A stretch of DNA of 64,000 bases from Rhizobium sp. C1 (GTDB lineage: Bacteria > Pseudomonadota > Alphaproteobacteria > Rhizobiales > Rhizobiaceae): NCBI RefSeq assembly GCF_021026335.1, contig NZ_JAJNCY010000009.1, positions 1 to 64,000 on the forward strand, written 5' to 3'. The notes under the pieces are model-generated. The model saw only the letters and a list, made by a program, of their open reading frames with translations, was not told the origin of the DNA and did not search any database. Both the position numbers and the translations under genes were made by a program. Shown here piece after piece: positions 16,461-25,800 of the stretch. Every line of letters begins with the position of its first letter. The first letter of the stretch is position 1.

Positions 16461-19331
16461 TCACTCGACGGACCAGCGTATTGAGAACAAGGGCTTCAGC
16501 TCGGGCTTTCGGTCCAGTGCCGCCGCGAATTCGTCCAGCATGTCGTTGACCTGCTTCCGGATTTGCTTGCGGCGTTCATGCTTGGAGAATTTCAGATCGT
16601 CGATCTCGCCCTCGACGGTCTTGATCTTCCGACCGAGCGATAGCTTTTCCTCCATCGACAGGTCGGGCGACCGGCGATCACGACGAAGCTGCTTGGCGGC
16701 ATCCTCAAGCTCGTCAATCTGGGCATCGATTTCGACCTCAATGTCTCGCGCATAGTTGTCGAGCCGCTGCTCTTCCTCCTCAAGCCACTGGAAGTTTTGT
16801 TTCTTCACTGTTTCGGCAAAGATGGAGAAGAGCTGGTCCTCGATCTTGTCCAGCGGGCCGAGACCGCTCGGCATGGCGATGACGCCGTCGTCGATTGCCG
16901 GCGCCATGAGCAACCGCTTTGCGGTCTCAACGGAAACCTGGGATCCGTCGTTGGCAATGCAGGAGACAAGTAGATCCTCTCGGACCTTGTGTTCTGTGCT
17001 GACGGCGGCCTTTGCGACACGCAAGAAGCCGCTCTTGCCACGCAGGGCAGAGACATCCGCAAGCTGTCCATCGAATGGAAATGCCGCTGGGCTGAACCGT
17101 AGAGAGCGTGCCTCGGTGCTATGATCGCGCGCTGAGGCCCCCTTGGCCGCCTCGAGAGCCAGGTTCTCATCGGTGAGCCGGAAGAACTGCCAGTCCTTCT
17201 CTGCGGCCTCCTGCCAATGAGGCGTGTAAACATGCTCTCCCTGCCGGAAGGCGTGGGATCCTTCGACGTCGAATTCGGCATCCCGAAACTCAGAACGGGC
17301 CAGCAGCAAGAGACGGCGAGAGAAGTCGTTGAGGGCATGTGCAAGGTGAGCCTTACGGGTGTTCAGGCGGGAGACGACATCGGTGTCGAATTGCTCCAGG
17401 ACCTTAGCCCTGGCCGCCTCGACTTCAGCGGAGATCGTCTCTTGCAATTCCTCCTTCAACGCGTCGAAGCTTGCCTCTATTTCTTCTGGTGAGCGGGACT
17501 TCTGGATGATGTCGAGAACGCGCTTTTCGAAGTCGACACCACGCTCAATTGTTCCGAGAACCTCGTCGCTTGAGCCGAACACGCCCTCGAACAACTTGAA
17601 CTTGAGTGCCAAAAGTTCGTGAATGCGCTTCTCGGCGTGGTTCTTGAGGTTCAGCATGTTAACGACGGTCACATCGATCTTCTGACCATAACGGTGACAA
17701 CGACCAATGCGCTGCTCGACCCGCTGCGGGTTCCAGGGAAGGTCGAAATTGATCACCAAGGAGCAGAACTGCAGGTTGATACCCTCTGCACCGCTTTCCG
17801 TCGCGATCAGGATTGTCTTGTCGTCCCTCTTAAACGCGTCGACCACCGCCGCCTTCATGTCAGCCGTTTTCGAACCGGAGACACGGTCACTGCCAGCGTG
17901 GCGCTCCTTCCAGTCCTTGTAGATCTGCTGACTAGAGGGGTCGTTGTTCGACCCGTTCAACAGAACGATCTCGCCTGTGTAGCCGCGATTTGAGAGGAGT
18001 TCTGACAGGTAGGTCTGCGTCCGGACACTCTCCGTGAAGATCACCGCCTTCCGTGCCCCGCCCTTGGCCTCGATCGCATCCAGCACATCCGGCAGGCGAT
18101 CGACCAGTTTCTCCCCCTTCGCATTGGCGCCGATCGATCGCGCGAGGGTCAGGAAGCCCCGCAAGTCGTTGAGTTCAGCGGCCAGCTTCTCGGGATCAAT
18201 TGGCTCGTCAGTCAGCGCTTCCTCGTCGACTTCCTGATCAGACATTTCCTCGGCAAGCTCATCGATCAGCTCGATGTCATCCGTAATGGACGTGTCGATG
18301 GTAGTTTGCTTCGTCTCCAGGCGGTCTATCAAAGTCTCAAGATACTTGATTACGGCATAGGTCGAAGAACCTAGAATCTTGCGGATCTGAAGGATGACGA
18401 GCTGGTTAGCGCGGTCACCATAGGAGACAGTATCCTTACGTTGCAGGAAGGTGGATACTGAGTTGTAGAGCTTCACTTCGATGTCGGGGGGATCGAAGTC
18501 GAAGACCGTGGCATTGCGTTTCGTGAAGTTGATGTGACCTGCTTCCTGAACCTGACGACGCAAGGTGCGGTGGCAAATAGGTTTGAGTCTGTCTTTCAAG
18601 TCTTCGGAGGAAGCACGACTGGCGCCGGCACCCATATATTGGCGTTTGAACGCGGCCTCGCCGCCAAAGTGGGTCTCGTCGATGATGGAGACGATACCGA
18701 ACAGCTCAAGAAGCGAGTTCTGCAGCGGTGTCGCAGTGAGGAGCACCTTGATCGGATCGGCGAGCGCCCGTCTAAGATCCTTCGCTCGTTGCGACCCGTT
18801 CTTCTTGTAGACGTTTCGCAGACGATGAGCTTCATCGAATACGACCAAGTCCCATTTTGTCCGTTGCAGCTCATCCTTCTGCCGGGCCGCGAATTCGTAA
18901 GACGAGATGACCACGCCGCTAGCCTTGTCGAAGGGATCGCGGATGCCTGACTTTTTCATCTCACGATGTTTTCCTGCCTCCATGATCGTGCTTTTCAGGC
19001 CGAACTTCTCGATGAGCTCCTGCTCCCACTGCTTGCGGAGGGAGGCCGGCACGATCAGCAATATCTTTCGCTTCTGCTCTGCCCACTTCTGCGCCATCAC
19101 TAGTCCGGCTTCGATGGTCTTTCCGAGACCCACTTCGTCGGCTAACAGGACACCTTTGTTGAGCGGTGATTTAAGGGCAAACAGCGACGCTTCGACCTGG
19201 TGGGGATTCATGTCGACCCGGGCCGCGCTTAATGACCTGGTAAACGCATCCTCATCCAAGCTCTCAAGCAGTAGGGAGTGAGCGAAGTAGTGCCCTTGAA
19301 GAGGTTGATAAAGGGGCACTTCACTTGTCAT
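16461..19331 (-). CDS. SNF2/RapA-type helicase, first gene of the operon
   Basis: A 956-residue SNF2-family ATPase. Walker A is LADEVGLGKT near 63-72, DEAH is at 166-169, LLTATPLQNS near 197-206, and the second RecA lobe carries ESGAEGINLQ and FDLPWNPQRVEQRIGRCHRYGQ-type motifs V and VI near 512-550. The lobe 2 sequence is of the RapA/HepA kind, a group that includes the RNA-polymerase-associated recycling ATPase. The C-terminal third has a long coiled coil (about 850-930). The protein probably translocates on double-stranded DNA. It is followed without a gap by the coiled-coil/GreA-C-like gene and then by type III Mod and Res. GGGAG lies 12 bases before the ATG. Confidence 0.88.
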   Translation of the reverse strand: MTSEVPLYQPLQGHYFAHSLLLESLDEDAFTRSLSAARVDMNPHQVEASLFALKSPLNKGVLLADEVGLGKTIEAGLVMAQKWAEQKRKILLIVPASLRKQWEQELIEKFGLKSTIMEAGKHREMKKSGIRDPFDKASGVVISSYEFAARQKDELQRTKWDLVVFDEAHRLRNVYKKNGSQRAKDLRRALADPIKVLLTATPLQNSLLELFGIVSIIDETHFGGEAAFKRQYMGAGASRASSEDLKDRLKPICHRTLRRQVQEAGHINFTKRNATVFDFDPPDIEVKLYNSVSTFLQRKDTVSYGDRANQLVILQIRKILGSSTYAVIKYLETLIDRLETKQTTIDTSITDDIELIDELAEEMSDQEVDEEALTDEPIDPEKLAAELNDLRGFLTLARSIGANAKGEKLVDRLPDVLDAIEAKGGARKAVIFTESVRTQTYLSELLSNRGYTGEIVLLNGSNNDPSSQQIYKDWKERHAGSDRVSGSKTADMKAAVVDAFKRDDKTILIATESGAEGINLQFCSLVINFDLPWNPQRVEQRIGRCHRYGQKIDVTVVNMLNLKNHAEKRIHELLALKFKLFEGVFGSSDEVLGTIERGVDFEKRVLDIIQKSRSPEEIEASFDALKEELQETISAEVEAARAKVLEQFDTDVVSRLNTRKAHLAHALNDFSRRLLLLARSEFRDAEFDVEGSHAFRQGEHVYTPHWQEAAEKDWQFFRLTDENLALEAAKGASARDHSTEARSLRFSPAAFPFDGQLADVSALRGKSGFLRVAKAAVSTEHKVREDLLVSCIANDGSQVSVETAKRLLMAPAIDDGVIAMPSGLGPLDKIEDQLFSIFAETVKKQNFQWLEEEEQRLDNYARDIEVEIDAQIDELEDAAKQLRRDRRSPDLSMEEKLSLGRKIKTVEGEIDDLKFSKHERRKQIRKQVNDMLDEFAAALDRKPELKPLFSIRWSVE

Positions 19332-19832
19332 GTGGCAACAACTCCCAGTCGGTATTTTGTATCGATTCGCTTATATGAAGGGAGACCTAAAGGTTGTTCA
19401 AGAGATTTGTCAGGTAGCGCCGCCTGAAATACCAGAAGCATAATGATACTGAGATTTTATCCCCAAGCAGGAACAAAGATCCGCTATGCTGGCACCAGCT
19501 GTTGGACCTCCCTGTCCAGCTTTTCACATTGCTCCAGCAGGTTCTTCACCAGGTCATCCAGGTCCATCAGCGCAAGAGGGATGTTAGCCCTCCCGGCTTC
19601 TTATCGGGCTTCGCCCGAAAACCCGCCCGTGCTGACAATAGGGCCCCTTATCCTGCGGGTGGCGTCCACCGAGGAAGCTAGGGACATCCGGCGCGCTGGT
19701 AGTGATTCCTTGACTCAGGGGAGCCCATATGCGCGCACCAGTCGCTTGAGTGTTGCGACTAATCTTCCAACGTGCCAAACGCGCCAGCGAGTCTCCTCGG
19801 CCGTTTACAGCCGCTAGCTACTGAAAAGAAAT
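19332..19832. other. Intergenic region upstream of the SNF2 operon
   Basis: About 500 bases without a supported gene. A 27-codon minus frame (19484-19567, MDLDDLVKNLLEQCEKLDRE) is helical in style but has no ribosome binding site at a useful distance. The promoter of the SNF2 operon should lie in 19332-19450, which is locally AT-richer. No repeat or terminator stands out. Confidence 0.4.
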
Positions 19833-20360
19833 ATGTCCAAGAAGCAAAAGCGCAACAATGCATATTACGAAGATCGCCTCGAGCGCGACCACCCCGATAT
19901 CTTTGCCGACCTGAAGGCGGGCAAATTCGAATCCGCAGCGGATGCTTTTGTCGCGGCAGGCCTGAAGAAACCACGGACTCGACTGCAAGAGATGAAGAAT
20001 GCCTGGACGAAGGCATCCGCCAAGGAGCAGGCTGACTTCCAAAAGTGGCTTGCAAGCCGGCTCCATGTGCCAACTCCTAGACCAGTTCCGTCCGGCAGCA
20101 CGCCGGCGCCAGCAGGACTTGTTCCGCTTTCCGTAACAGCGCCAATCAGCGATCCGGATCGGAAACTCTCGGCACAGACCAAGCAAAGGGTTTCGGAGAT
20201 CATGTTGGCGCGAAACTTGAAAATGGGAGACCTGATGGCTGAACTTGGTTTGAGCAAGTTGAATGCTTCGATTGGTAACGCGATTAAACAAGACTCCCAG
20301 ATCAAGCCCCATGTCATGAAGGCACTCGAAAAATGGCTGAAGGATAATGCCGGGGTATGA
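19833..20360 (+). CDS. Hypothetical accessory protein with helical N- and C-terminal parts
   Basis: A 175-residue basic protein starting MSKKQKRNNAYYEDRLERDH. The N-terminal 75 residues form a helical unit (DIFADLKAGKFESAADAFVA, then KKPRTRLQEMKNAW). A proline/serine/threonine-rich linker (about 82-105) joins it to a second helical unit with KMGDLMAELGLSKLNASIG, which could be a helix-turn-helix. That suggests DNA binding but is inference. It points away from the SNF2 operon and toward the next gene, which is convergent. Style and context are those of phage or island genes. Confidence 0.55.
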   Translation: MSKKQKRNNAYYEDRLERDHPDIFADLKAGKFESAADAFVAAGLKKPRTRLQEMKNAWTKASAKEQADFQKWLASRLHVPTPRPVPSGSTPAPAGLVPLSVTAPISDPDRKLSAQTKQRVSEIMLARNLKMGDLMAELGLSKLNASIGNAIKQDSQIKPHVMKALEKWLKDNAGV

Positions 20361-20422
20361 CCGCGGCCAACGCTGGGCCGCCCCCCCCCTTTACATTTTG
20401 TCCAGCCGGAATGAACTCCACG

Positions 20423-20938
20423 TCAGAACATTCCCCAAGAGTCGTCATCAGGATGGATCTCTGCGACATCAGGAAGCGATGCTGCGTTATTCTGCATATC
20501 GGCCTTTCGCCTGCGTTCCTTTGCCTTGCGTTCGTTCGCCTTCACTCTCTGGTGTTCGGCCTTCTCTTCAGCGGTCATAGTCGAAAGATCCGTCCAACCC
20601 CGCGATGGCTTTGAGTTGGCATGCCGGCGGGCTCGCTGCGCGTCACGATGAATTCGGCGCTCGTATTCCTGACGAGATTCGCCGAACTGCTGAGGCGCGT
20701 GTTTATGGTAGGTGTGCCCCCTGACTGTCTTTCCCTCGACTGCTCGCGCCAGCCGATATCTTTCCCGGGCTTCAGCAGCCGAAGCAATGGCTATGCGGGA
20801 GCGCTCCTTCACGAGCTTACCGAGCCACTCCTCCACAGCGTTGCTTAACGGCGAGCCCGCTCTATATCGCTCGTGTTGGTTTCCAGTATTTGCCGGCCTA
20901 TTCTCCAAAGAGTTCTGAATACGCGTAGTCTCGTCCAC
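20423..20938 (-). CDS. Highly charged hypothetical protein (171 aa)
   Basis: A hydrophilic protein with a long Arg/Glu/Ala-rich helical centre (QEYERRIHRDAQRARRHA and KANERKAKERRRKADM). The initiator is GTG at 20938, supported by AAAGGAG seven bases upstream. No domain is recognised and no membrane segment is present. The composition is unlike the core genes to the right. It may be a nucleic-acid-binding or structural protein of a mobile element. Confidence 0.5.
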   Translation of the reverse strand: MDETTRIQNSLENRPANTGNQHERYRAGSPLSNAVEEWLGKLVKERSRIAIASAAEARERYRLARAVEGKTVRGHTYHKHAPQQFGESRQEYERRIHRDAQRARRHANSKPSRGWTDLSTMTAEEKAEHQRVKANERKAKERRRKADMQNNAASLPDVAEIHPDDDSWGMF

Positions 20939-21272
20939 CGGAGGCTCCTTTGTTGTTTCCTGTCTCTGTTATAGACAAGACCAGCGCCGGAAACCTCATT
21001 TTCTGCGCGTCACGTTTTCGTGCCTTTTCCGTCTATTAGATTATTCTTTAATTATATATATACAGGGAGAAAAGGCACACAAATCGTGACAGGTTCCGGT
21101 ATCCACGAATGAAAAAGACGTTCCGTAACGCTCTTAACGCAGTCAGAGCGCACCGGCGGAGAGGTATAATGTGGTCACTTTACGGTAGATCAATCTATGG
21201 CCAGGAGTGATAGATAAATCTACGCGCTTCAAATCAATGGATTTCCAATTGCTGGAAAAGGGTCAATCGGTG
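20939..21272. other. AT-rich intergenic region
   Basis: About 330 bases without a gene. It contains an AT-rich tract around 21036-21063 (TTCTTTAATTATATATATAC) that could provide a promoter for the minus-strand gene at 20938. No inverted repeat of note was seen. Confidence 0.4.
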
Positions 21273-21683
21273 CTATTTCCCGAAGATCGCCTTTATCGCA
21301 GAGCGGGCTCGCACCGTCAGGCTCGGATCAGAATGACCTGACGCTGTTCGAATTTCCTCCAACCAGGCAACCTCGTTCCTTGTGACGATCGCGCCGAAGA
21401 TTTCCGCGATTGCCTGGGCGTTCGTTTCATTTCCCAGTTGCTCCATCGCCAGCAAGAAAAGATGCCTCGGATCGCATTCTAGCGCCTTGGCCAATCCCGG
21501 CACGCGGTCGAGCGGCAGCTTTGTCGAGCCGTTCTTGATCATTGCCAGCATGTTCGTCTGCACGAACCCTGCCTCCGCGGCGATCTCAATCTGAGACTTC
21601 CGCGGCCGGAGCTCGAGAATACGCTTTTCAAGAAAGCGGGTGAGCCGGGTGTGACTGAAAGGGCGTCGGACGGTCGTCTTCAT
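21273..21683 (-). CDS. XRE-family helix-turn-helix transcriptional regulator (136 aa)
   Basis: A 136-residue protein with a Cro/CI-type helix-turn-helix at about residues 30-75: KSQIEIAAEAGFVQTNMLAM, then NGSTKLPLDRVPGLAKALEC. The C-terminal part (AWLEEIRTASG, then DPSLTVRARSAIKAIF) matches the layout of the protein at 2372-2767, so the two seem to be paralogues near opposite ends of the accessory region. GAAGGA lies eight bases before the ATG. It probably regulates island genes; its targets are unknown. Confidence 0.75.
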   Translation of the reverse strand: MKTTVRRPFSHTRLTRFLEKRILELRPRKSQIEIAAEAGFVQTNMLAMIKNGSTKLPLDRVPGLAKALECDPRHLFLLAMEQLGNETNAQAIAEIFGAIVTRNEVAWLEEIRTASGHSDPSLTVRARSAIKAIFGK

Positions 21684-21893
21684 TGCTGCTATCCTTCTGA
21701 ACCAGCAGCATCAATTCGCTGCTCGTCTAAGTTATAGCTATGCAGTTTGTGGGAATGCGCTTGAGGGTGATGGCAACACTGTCGCCCTTTAACCCGGGAT
21801 GCAAGCCTGCCATCGTCGGTCGATCCCAGGATCGCTGCCGTTCCCCTGCCCTCGGCAATCGGCGTTGCGAGCAGGGTTCTGTGGCTAATTCGA

Positions 21894-22862
21894 CTAGTCC
21901 TGAAGAAGCAGCGTCGCCAGTTCGAGGTCTGCGACCAGGTGGTCCGCAAAGCCCCCGCGGAGAGCTGCCCTCGCCGCATCGCGCTTGAAGCTTCCGCTGA
22001 CGACGAGGAGGCCCTTCATCGAGCGCAGAAGATCATGATCGACGCCGATCAGGCGTTCGTCGAGTTCACCGAGCACAGCCTGCCCGTCGGCATCGATGAA
22101 GCGCCCGGCGATAATGCCGACTGCGCCGCGTCGGCGGTAGTCCTCGACCTCTTCGGCTGTCGCAATCTTGAACTGGACGACATGCGTGTCGGGCGTGCAG
22201 GGACTGAGCGAGAATACCGATTTGTTGCAGCTCCGGATCCCTTCGAGCTGGTCGCGGATGATCGGCTCGGCCCTGAGCGCGGTGGCTAGCGCAGCACTCG
22301 AAACGACGGCAGGCGCGTTGAATGTGATGCAATGTGCATCCAACCGGCGGGCGATTTCGGTCGTGCAGCTTTCTGACGTGCTCAGCAGCGAATTCGCGAG
22401 CGACCCGAGCAGTTGGCGGACAGTCACGTCCCTGATCGGCCAGTTGGGCACGAATTCGGACACGAAATAGACCGTTTGCCCCCAGGAAACGCCCAGCACA
22501 TCTCCTTCCTGAACAAAATCAGGCAGATGATAGGCGGCGACCTCACAGACGGCGCGCGTCAGCGTCTCGCCCTCCCGCCCCTCGGCAGGAACGATGTGCA
22601 CGCTTTCCAGGCCGAATTTTTCCTTCAGGGCATCCGCCGTGGCATTCATCCGGTAGTGCTCCGGAGAGACCTGAATGCAAACGATGTTGCGTTCCTTCGC
22701 GAGCTTCAGATAGCTGATCACCGTCGGGCGAGACAGGGAGAGCGCATCCGAAATCTCTCCCTGGTTCAGATTGCGGACATAATACATCCATGCCACTTCG
22801 GCGATGATCTTGTTGGATGGATGCTGGTCTCTGTGCATTCGCCGTCCGCCTTCGGGTTTCAT
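21894..22862 (-). CDS. SorC-family (sugar-binding) transcriptional regulator
   Basis: A 322-residue SorC-type regulator. An N-terminal helix-turn-helix (NLNQGEISDALSLSRPTVIS, about residues 33-52) is followed by the phosphosugar-binding domain with GVSWGQTVYFVSE, LLGSLANSLL and the C-terminal GAVGIIAGRFIDADG segment typical of the family. Such proteins sense a phosphorylated sugar made by the pathway they control. The ATG overlaps the stop of the aldolase-like gene as ATGA, so it is the last gene of the catabolic operon. Its operator is probably the inverted repeat at 31296-31329. EryD of the rhizobial erythritol locus belongs to the same family. Confidence 0.9.
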   Translation of the reverse strand: MKPEGGRRMHRDQHPSNKIIAEVAWMYYVRNLNQGEISDALSLSRPTVISYLKLAKERNIVCIQVSPEHYRMNATADALKEKFGLESVHIVPAEGREGETLTRAVCEVAAYHLPDFVQEGDVLGVSWGQTVYFVSEFVPNWPIRDVTVRQLLGSLANSLLSTSESCTTEIARRLDAHCITFNAPAVVSSAALATALRAEPIIRDQLEGIRSCNKSVFSLSPCTPDTHVVQFKIATAEEVEDYRRRGAVGIIAGRFIDADGQAVLGELDERLIGVDHDLLRSMKGLLVVSGSFKRDAARAALRGGFADHLVADLELATLLLQD

Positions 22863-23857
22863 CCCTCGGTTGCCTTCAACAATACCTCTTCAGTGATCAG
22901 CAGATCGTCGTCAAGGGTGCGGTCCGACTTGAGGCCCAGCTTTGCAAGCGCACCATGATAGCCGCGCACGGCCTCCTCCGAGCCGGCATTGCCATCGGCC
23001 ACCGCGCGAAGCCACGTCACGAGCGATGGTTGATGTTCCGCGGAATTGATCTTGCGGCCGAAGAGCGCCAACCGCGCACCATATTTTTCCGCCTGCCGCA
23101 CAAGCTCGAACGTATCGCGCAAGGTCCCGGAGCCGCCGCCCAGGATGCCGACGACGAGACTGGGATCGTAGGAGGCAAGCTCTTCCATCGCTGCCGGGCC
23201 GTTATAGGCGACCTTCAGGAATTGCGGACGCTCGGCCCGCGTGAGCCCGGCGAGCGTCCGCGCGATGCAGTCGTTGACATAGGCGCCCGTCTCGGCGCTG
23301 GAAAAGCCGGTGGGCATGTTGGGGTTGAAGACTTCGAGGAAGTAGTCCTTGCCGGCCGCACGGATATCGCGGCGGAAGGTGCCGAAGGCCTCCAGCGAGG
23401 CGAGATCGGCATCCGTGTCATTGTTGAAGGTTATCGAGTAGAGACACAGATCCGCCGGCGCGAGCGTGAGATCAGCCGAGCGGAAAGGGCGCGATGGCGC
23501 TTCGCGGTAACGGCAACCGCGCATGACATTCCATACATCGGTCGTATCATTGCCCCGGAATGCCGGCTTGATGCGGCTTGCTGCAAAGGCTCCACGTGTC
23601 TGCAACAGTTCCATGTTGGAGGCAGATGTCAGCATGATGTCGACCAGATCCTGCGCAATCAGCGCCTCGATCTCGGCGACGAATTCCATCCGCGTCCGGT
23701 GCCCACCCGGCCGGCCATCGTTGCCGCGGCGCAGGCCGGCGGTGGGAATACCGCCCGACATGTCTGCGTCCTTGGCATCGGCGAGAATGAAATCGCCCTT
23801 GCGATATTCGCCCGCGAGAATGCGGCCGATCTTTTCCTCGTAACGTGTTGTCGTCAT
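22859..23857 (-). CDS. Class I aldolase-like TIM-barrel protein
   Basis: A protein of about 332 residues starting MTTTRYEEKIGRILAGEYRK. It reads as a TIM barrel of the class I fructose-bisphosphate/tagatose-bisphosphate aldolase type: LADAKDADMSGG near the start, YFLEVFNPNMPTG in the middle, FLKVAYNGPAAMEEL carrying a lysine where the Schiff-base strand is expected, and VGILGGGSGTLRDTFELVRQ near the phosphate site. I infer that it cleaves a ketose phosphate, possibly to dihydroxyacetone phosphate and an aldehyde. The start at 23857 has AAAGG seven bases upstream; an ATG two codons earlier is too close to it. It lies between the transporter ATPase gene and the regulator gene. Confidence 0.7.
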   Translation of the reverse strand: MTTTRYEEKIGRILAGEYRKGDFILADAKDADMSGGIPTAGLRRGNDGRPGGHRTRMEFVAEIEALIAQDLVDIMLTSASNMELLQTRGAFAASRIKPAFRGNDTTDVWNVMRGCRYREAPSRPFRSADLTLAPADLCLYSITFNNDTDADLASLEAFGTFRRDIRAAGKDYFLEVFNPNMPTGFSSAETGAYVNDCIARTLAGLTRAERPQFLKVAYNGPAAMEELASYDPSLVVGILGGGSGTLRDTFELVRQAEKYGARLALFGRKINSAEHQPSLVTWLRAVADGNAGSEEAVRGYHGALAKLGLKSDRTLDDDLLITEEVLLKATEG

Positions 23858-23882
23858 AGTCATACCTTTCAGAAACATGCCG

Positions 23883-24974
23883 TCAGCCTGCCTTGCGCAG
23901 CGAGCGGCCCGTCTCCTTTGAAAACACATGGATGCTGGCGGGTTCGATGGAAAAGCTCACCGGCTGGCCGGGTTCGAGTGTCCGGAACGCCTTCGTGACG
24001 AAGGACATTTCCTGACCATCGACATCCACGATGACCTGCGCCTCGCTGCCCATGTTCTCGACAAGAATGATCTTGCCGGAGATGGCATTCAGATCGCCTT
24101 CAGCGGCAAGATCCATCTTCGAAGGGCGCAGGCCCACTTCGACTTTTGCGCCATGCTGCAGCCCGTCAAACTCGCTGGCAGGCACTTCCAGGCGGATCGA
24201 GCCGGCAACAAGCGACACGCTGCCGCCATCGCGGCTCACCACGCAGCCACGGAAGTTCATGGCGGGCGACCCGATGAAATCGGCGACGAAGCGCGTGGCG
24301 GGACGGTCGAAAATCTCCGACGGCGTGCCCTGCTGCTCGATGGCACCGGCGCGCATCAGCACGATCCGGTCGGCAATCGTCATCGCCTCCAGCTGATCAT
24401 GCGTCACGAAGATCGTCGTCGTCTTCAGGTCCAGATGCATCTTGCGGATCTCGGTCCGAAGCCTTTCGCGCAGCTTCGCGTCGAGGTTGGACAGCGGCTC
24501 GTCGAAGAGAAAGAGCTTCGGCGTCTTGATCATGGCGCGCGCCATGGCCACACGCTGCTGCTGTCCGCCAGACAAGTTTTTCGGCTTGCGCTGCAGGAAG
24601 CTCTCAAGCCCCAGAAGCCCGGCGACATGCTGGACGCGGCGCGCGATCTCTGCCTGCGGCACCTTTTGCCGGCGCAGACCGAAGGCGATATTCTCCTCCA
24701 CCGTCATGTGCGGATAGAGCGCATAGGACTGGAAGACCATGGCCACGCCGCGCTCGCCCGGATGGAGATGCGTGACGTCGCGATCGCCGATGCTGACCGT
24801 GCCGCCGGTAATGTCCTCAAGCCCGGCGATCATGCGCAGCATGGTGGACTTCCCACAGCCGGAGGGACCGAGGAAGACGACGAATTCATGATCGGCAATG
24901 TCCAGGTTGAGGTTCTCGATCACCGAGTGACCGCCGTAGGACTTGCGGATGTTGACGCAACGAATGTTTGCCAT
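23883..24974 (-). CDS. Sugar ABC transporter ATP-binding protein (UgpC/MsmX type)
   Basis: A 363-residue ATPase of the CUT1 carbohydrate ABC family. Walker A is GPSGCGKST (about 36-44), the Q-loop is MVFQSYALYPHMTV, the signature is LSGGQQQR, Walker B is LFLFDEP and the H-loop is VTHDQ. The C-terminal 120 residues form the regulatory TOBE/OB fold. It energises uptake through the two permeases encoded just upstream in the operon (gap of 10 bases). A 25-base gap separates it from the aldolase gene. Confidence 0.95.
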   Translation of the reverse strand: MANIRCVNIRKSYGGHSVIENLNLDIADHEFVVFLGPSGCGKSTMLRMIAGLEDITGGTVSIGDRDVTHLHPGERGVAMVFQSYALYPHMTVEENIAFGLRRQKVPQAEIARRVQHVAGLLGLESFLQRKPKNLSGGQQQRVAMARAMIKTPKLFLFDEPLSNLDAKLRERLRTEIRKMHLDLKTTTIFVTHDQLEAMTIADRIVLMRAGAIEQQGTPSEIFDRPATRFVADFIGSPAMNFRGCVVSRDGGSVSLVAGSIRLEVPASEFDGLQHGAKVEVGLRPSKMDLAAEGDLNAISGKIILVENMGSEAQVIVDVDGQEMSFVTKAFRTLEPGQPVSFSIEPASIHVFSKETGRSLRKAG

Positions 24975-24984
24975 GATGACCTTC

Positions 24985-25800
24985 CTATCTCCGGGCCGGC
25001 TTCATCATGCCGTTGATGAAGCTCATCAACAGGCCGATGAAGACCAGCGGAGGAATAACGAGAATGACGGTGGAGGCGTTGATGACGCCCCACGGAACTT
25101 CTTTGCCAAGCGAGGTGATGGAGGCGGCAACGACGGGCAGCGTGGCATTGCCGGCGGCAAGCGTCAGCGCCAGAAGCAGCTCGTTCCAGACCAGCACGAA
25201 GGTGAAGACCAGCGCGCCGAACAGCGACGGCATGGCAATTGGAAGCGAGAACTTCAGGAAGATCTCGCCCGGCCCGCAGCCTTCCATGGCAGCAGCCTCC
25301 TCGATCTCCTTGGGAACGCGCTCGAAGGCCGGCACGGAGAGCCAGATCACTGTCGAGATCGTCGTCACCAGATACACGAGGATGAGACCCGCCAGCGTGT
25401 CGTAGAGGCCGAGGTCGAGATAGAGCACGATGAAAGGAATGGCGATCGCCACCGGCGGCATGAAGCGCAGCGACAGCACGAAGAACTGCAGATCGCCCTT
25501 CAATGTCCTGACATGGCGCGCCAGCGAATAGGCGGCGGGAACGCCAAGCAGAGCGCCGATGATCACCGATGCGCCGACCACGATTACGGAATGGCCGAGC
25601 CCCTGCCGGATCGAAGGGTTTTGCAGGATGGTGACGAAGTTTTCGAGCGTCGGTGAGAAGAACAGTTTCGGCACGGGCGTGACGATATCCTTCAGCCGCT
25701 TGAAGGCGCCGAGAATGGTCCAGAGGATCGGCGTCAGCGCGACGAAGACCATGAGCGCCAGAAAGATTCTGGCAAGGGAGCTGCGGATCAGACGGACCAT
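24985..25800 (-). CDS. Carbohydrate ABC transporter permease (MalG type)
   Basis: A 271-residue inner-membrane permease with six predicted membrane segments, starting MVRLIRSSLARIFLALMVFV. The cytoplasmic EAA loop is EEAAAMEGCGPGEIFLKFSL, where it docks on the ATPase. The start overlaps the end of the MalF-type permease gene by 13 bases. It pairs with that protein to form the transport channel. Confidence 0.95.
   Translation of the reverse strand: MVRLIRSSLARIFLALMVFVALTPILWTILGAFKRLKDIVTPVPKLFFSPTLENFVTILQNPSIRQGLGHSVIVVGASVIIGALLGVPAAYSLARHVRTLKGDLQFFVLSLRFMPPVAIAIPFIVLYLDLGLYDTLAGLILVYLVTTISTVIWLSVPAFERVPKEIEEAAAMEGCGPGEIFLKFSLPIAMPSLFGALVFTFVLVWNELLLALTLAAGNATLPVVAASITSLGKEVPWGVINASTVILVIPPLVFIGLLMSFINGMMKPARR

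Noticed and set aside
1-21700. Complete prophage
   Set aside because: No capsid, terminase, portal or tail gene is present; only isolated phage-like small genes.
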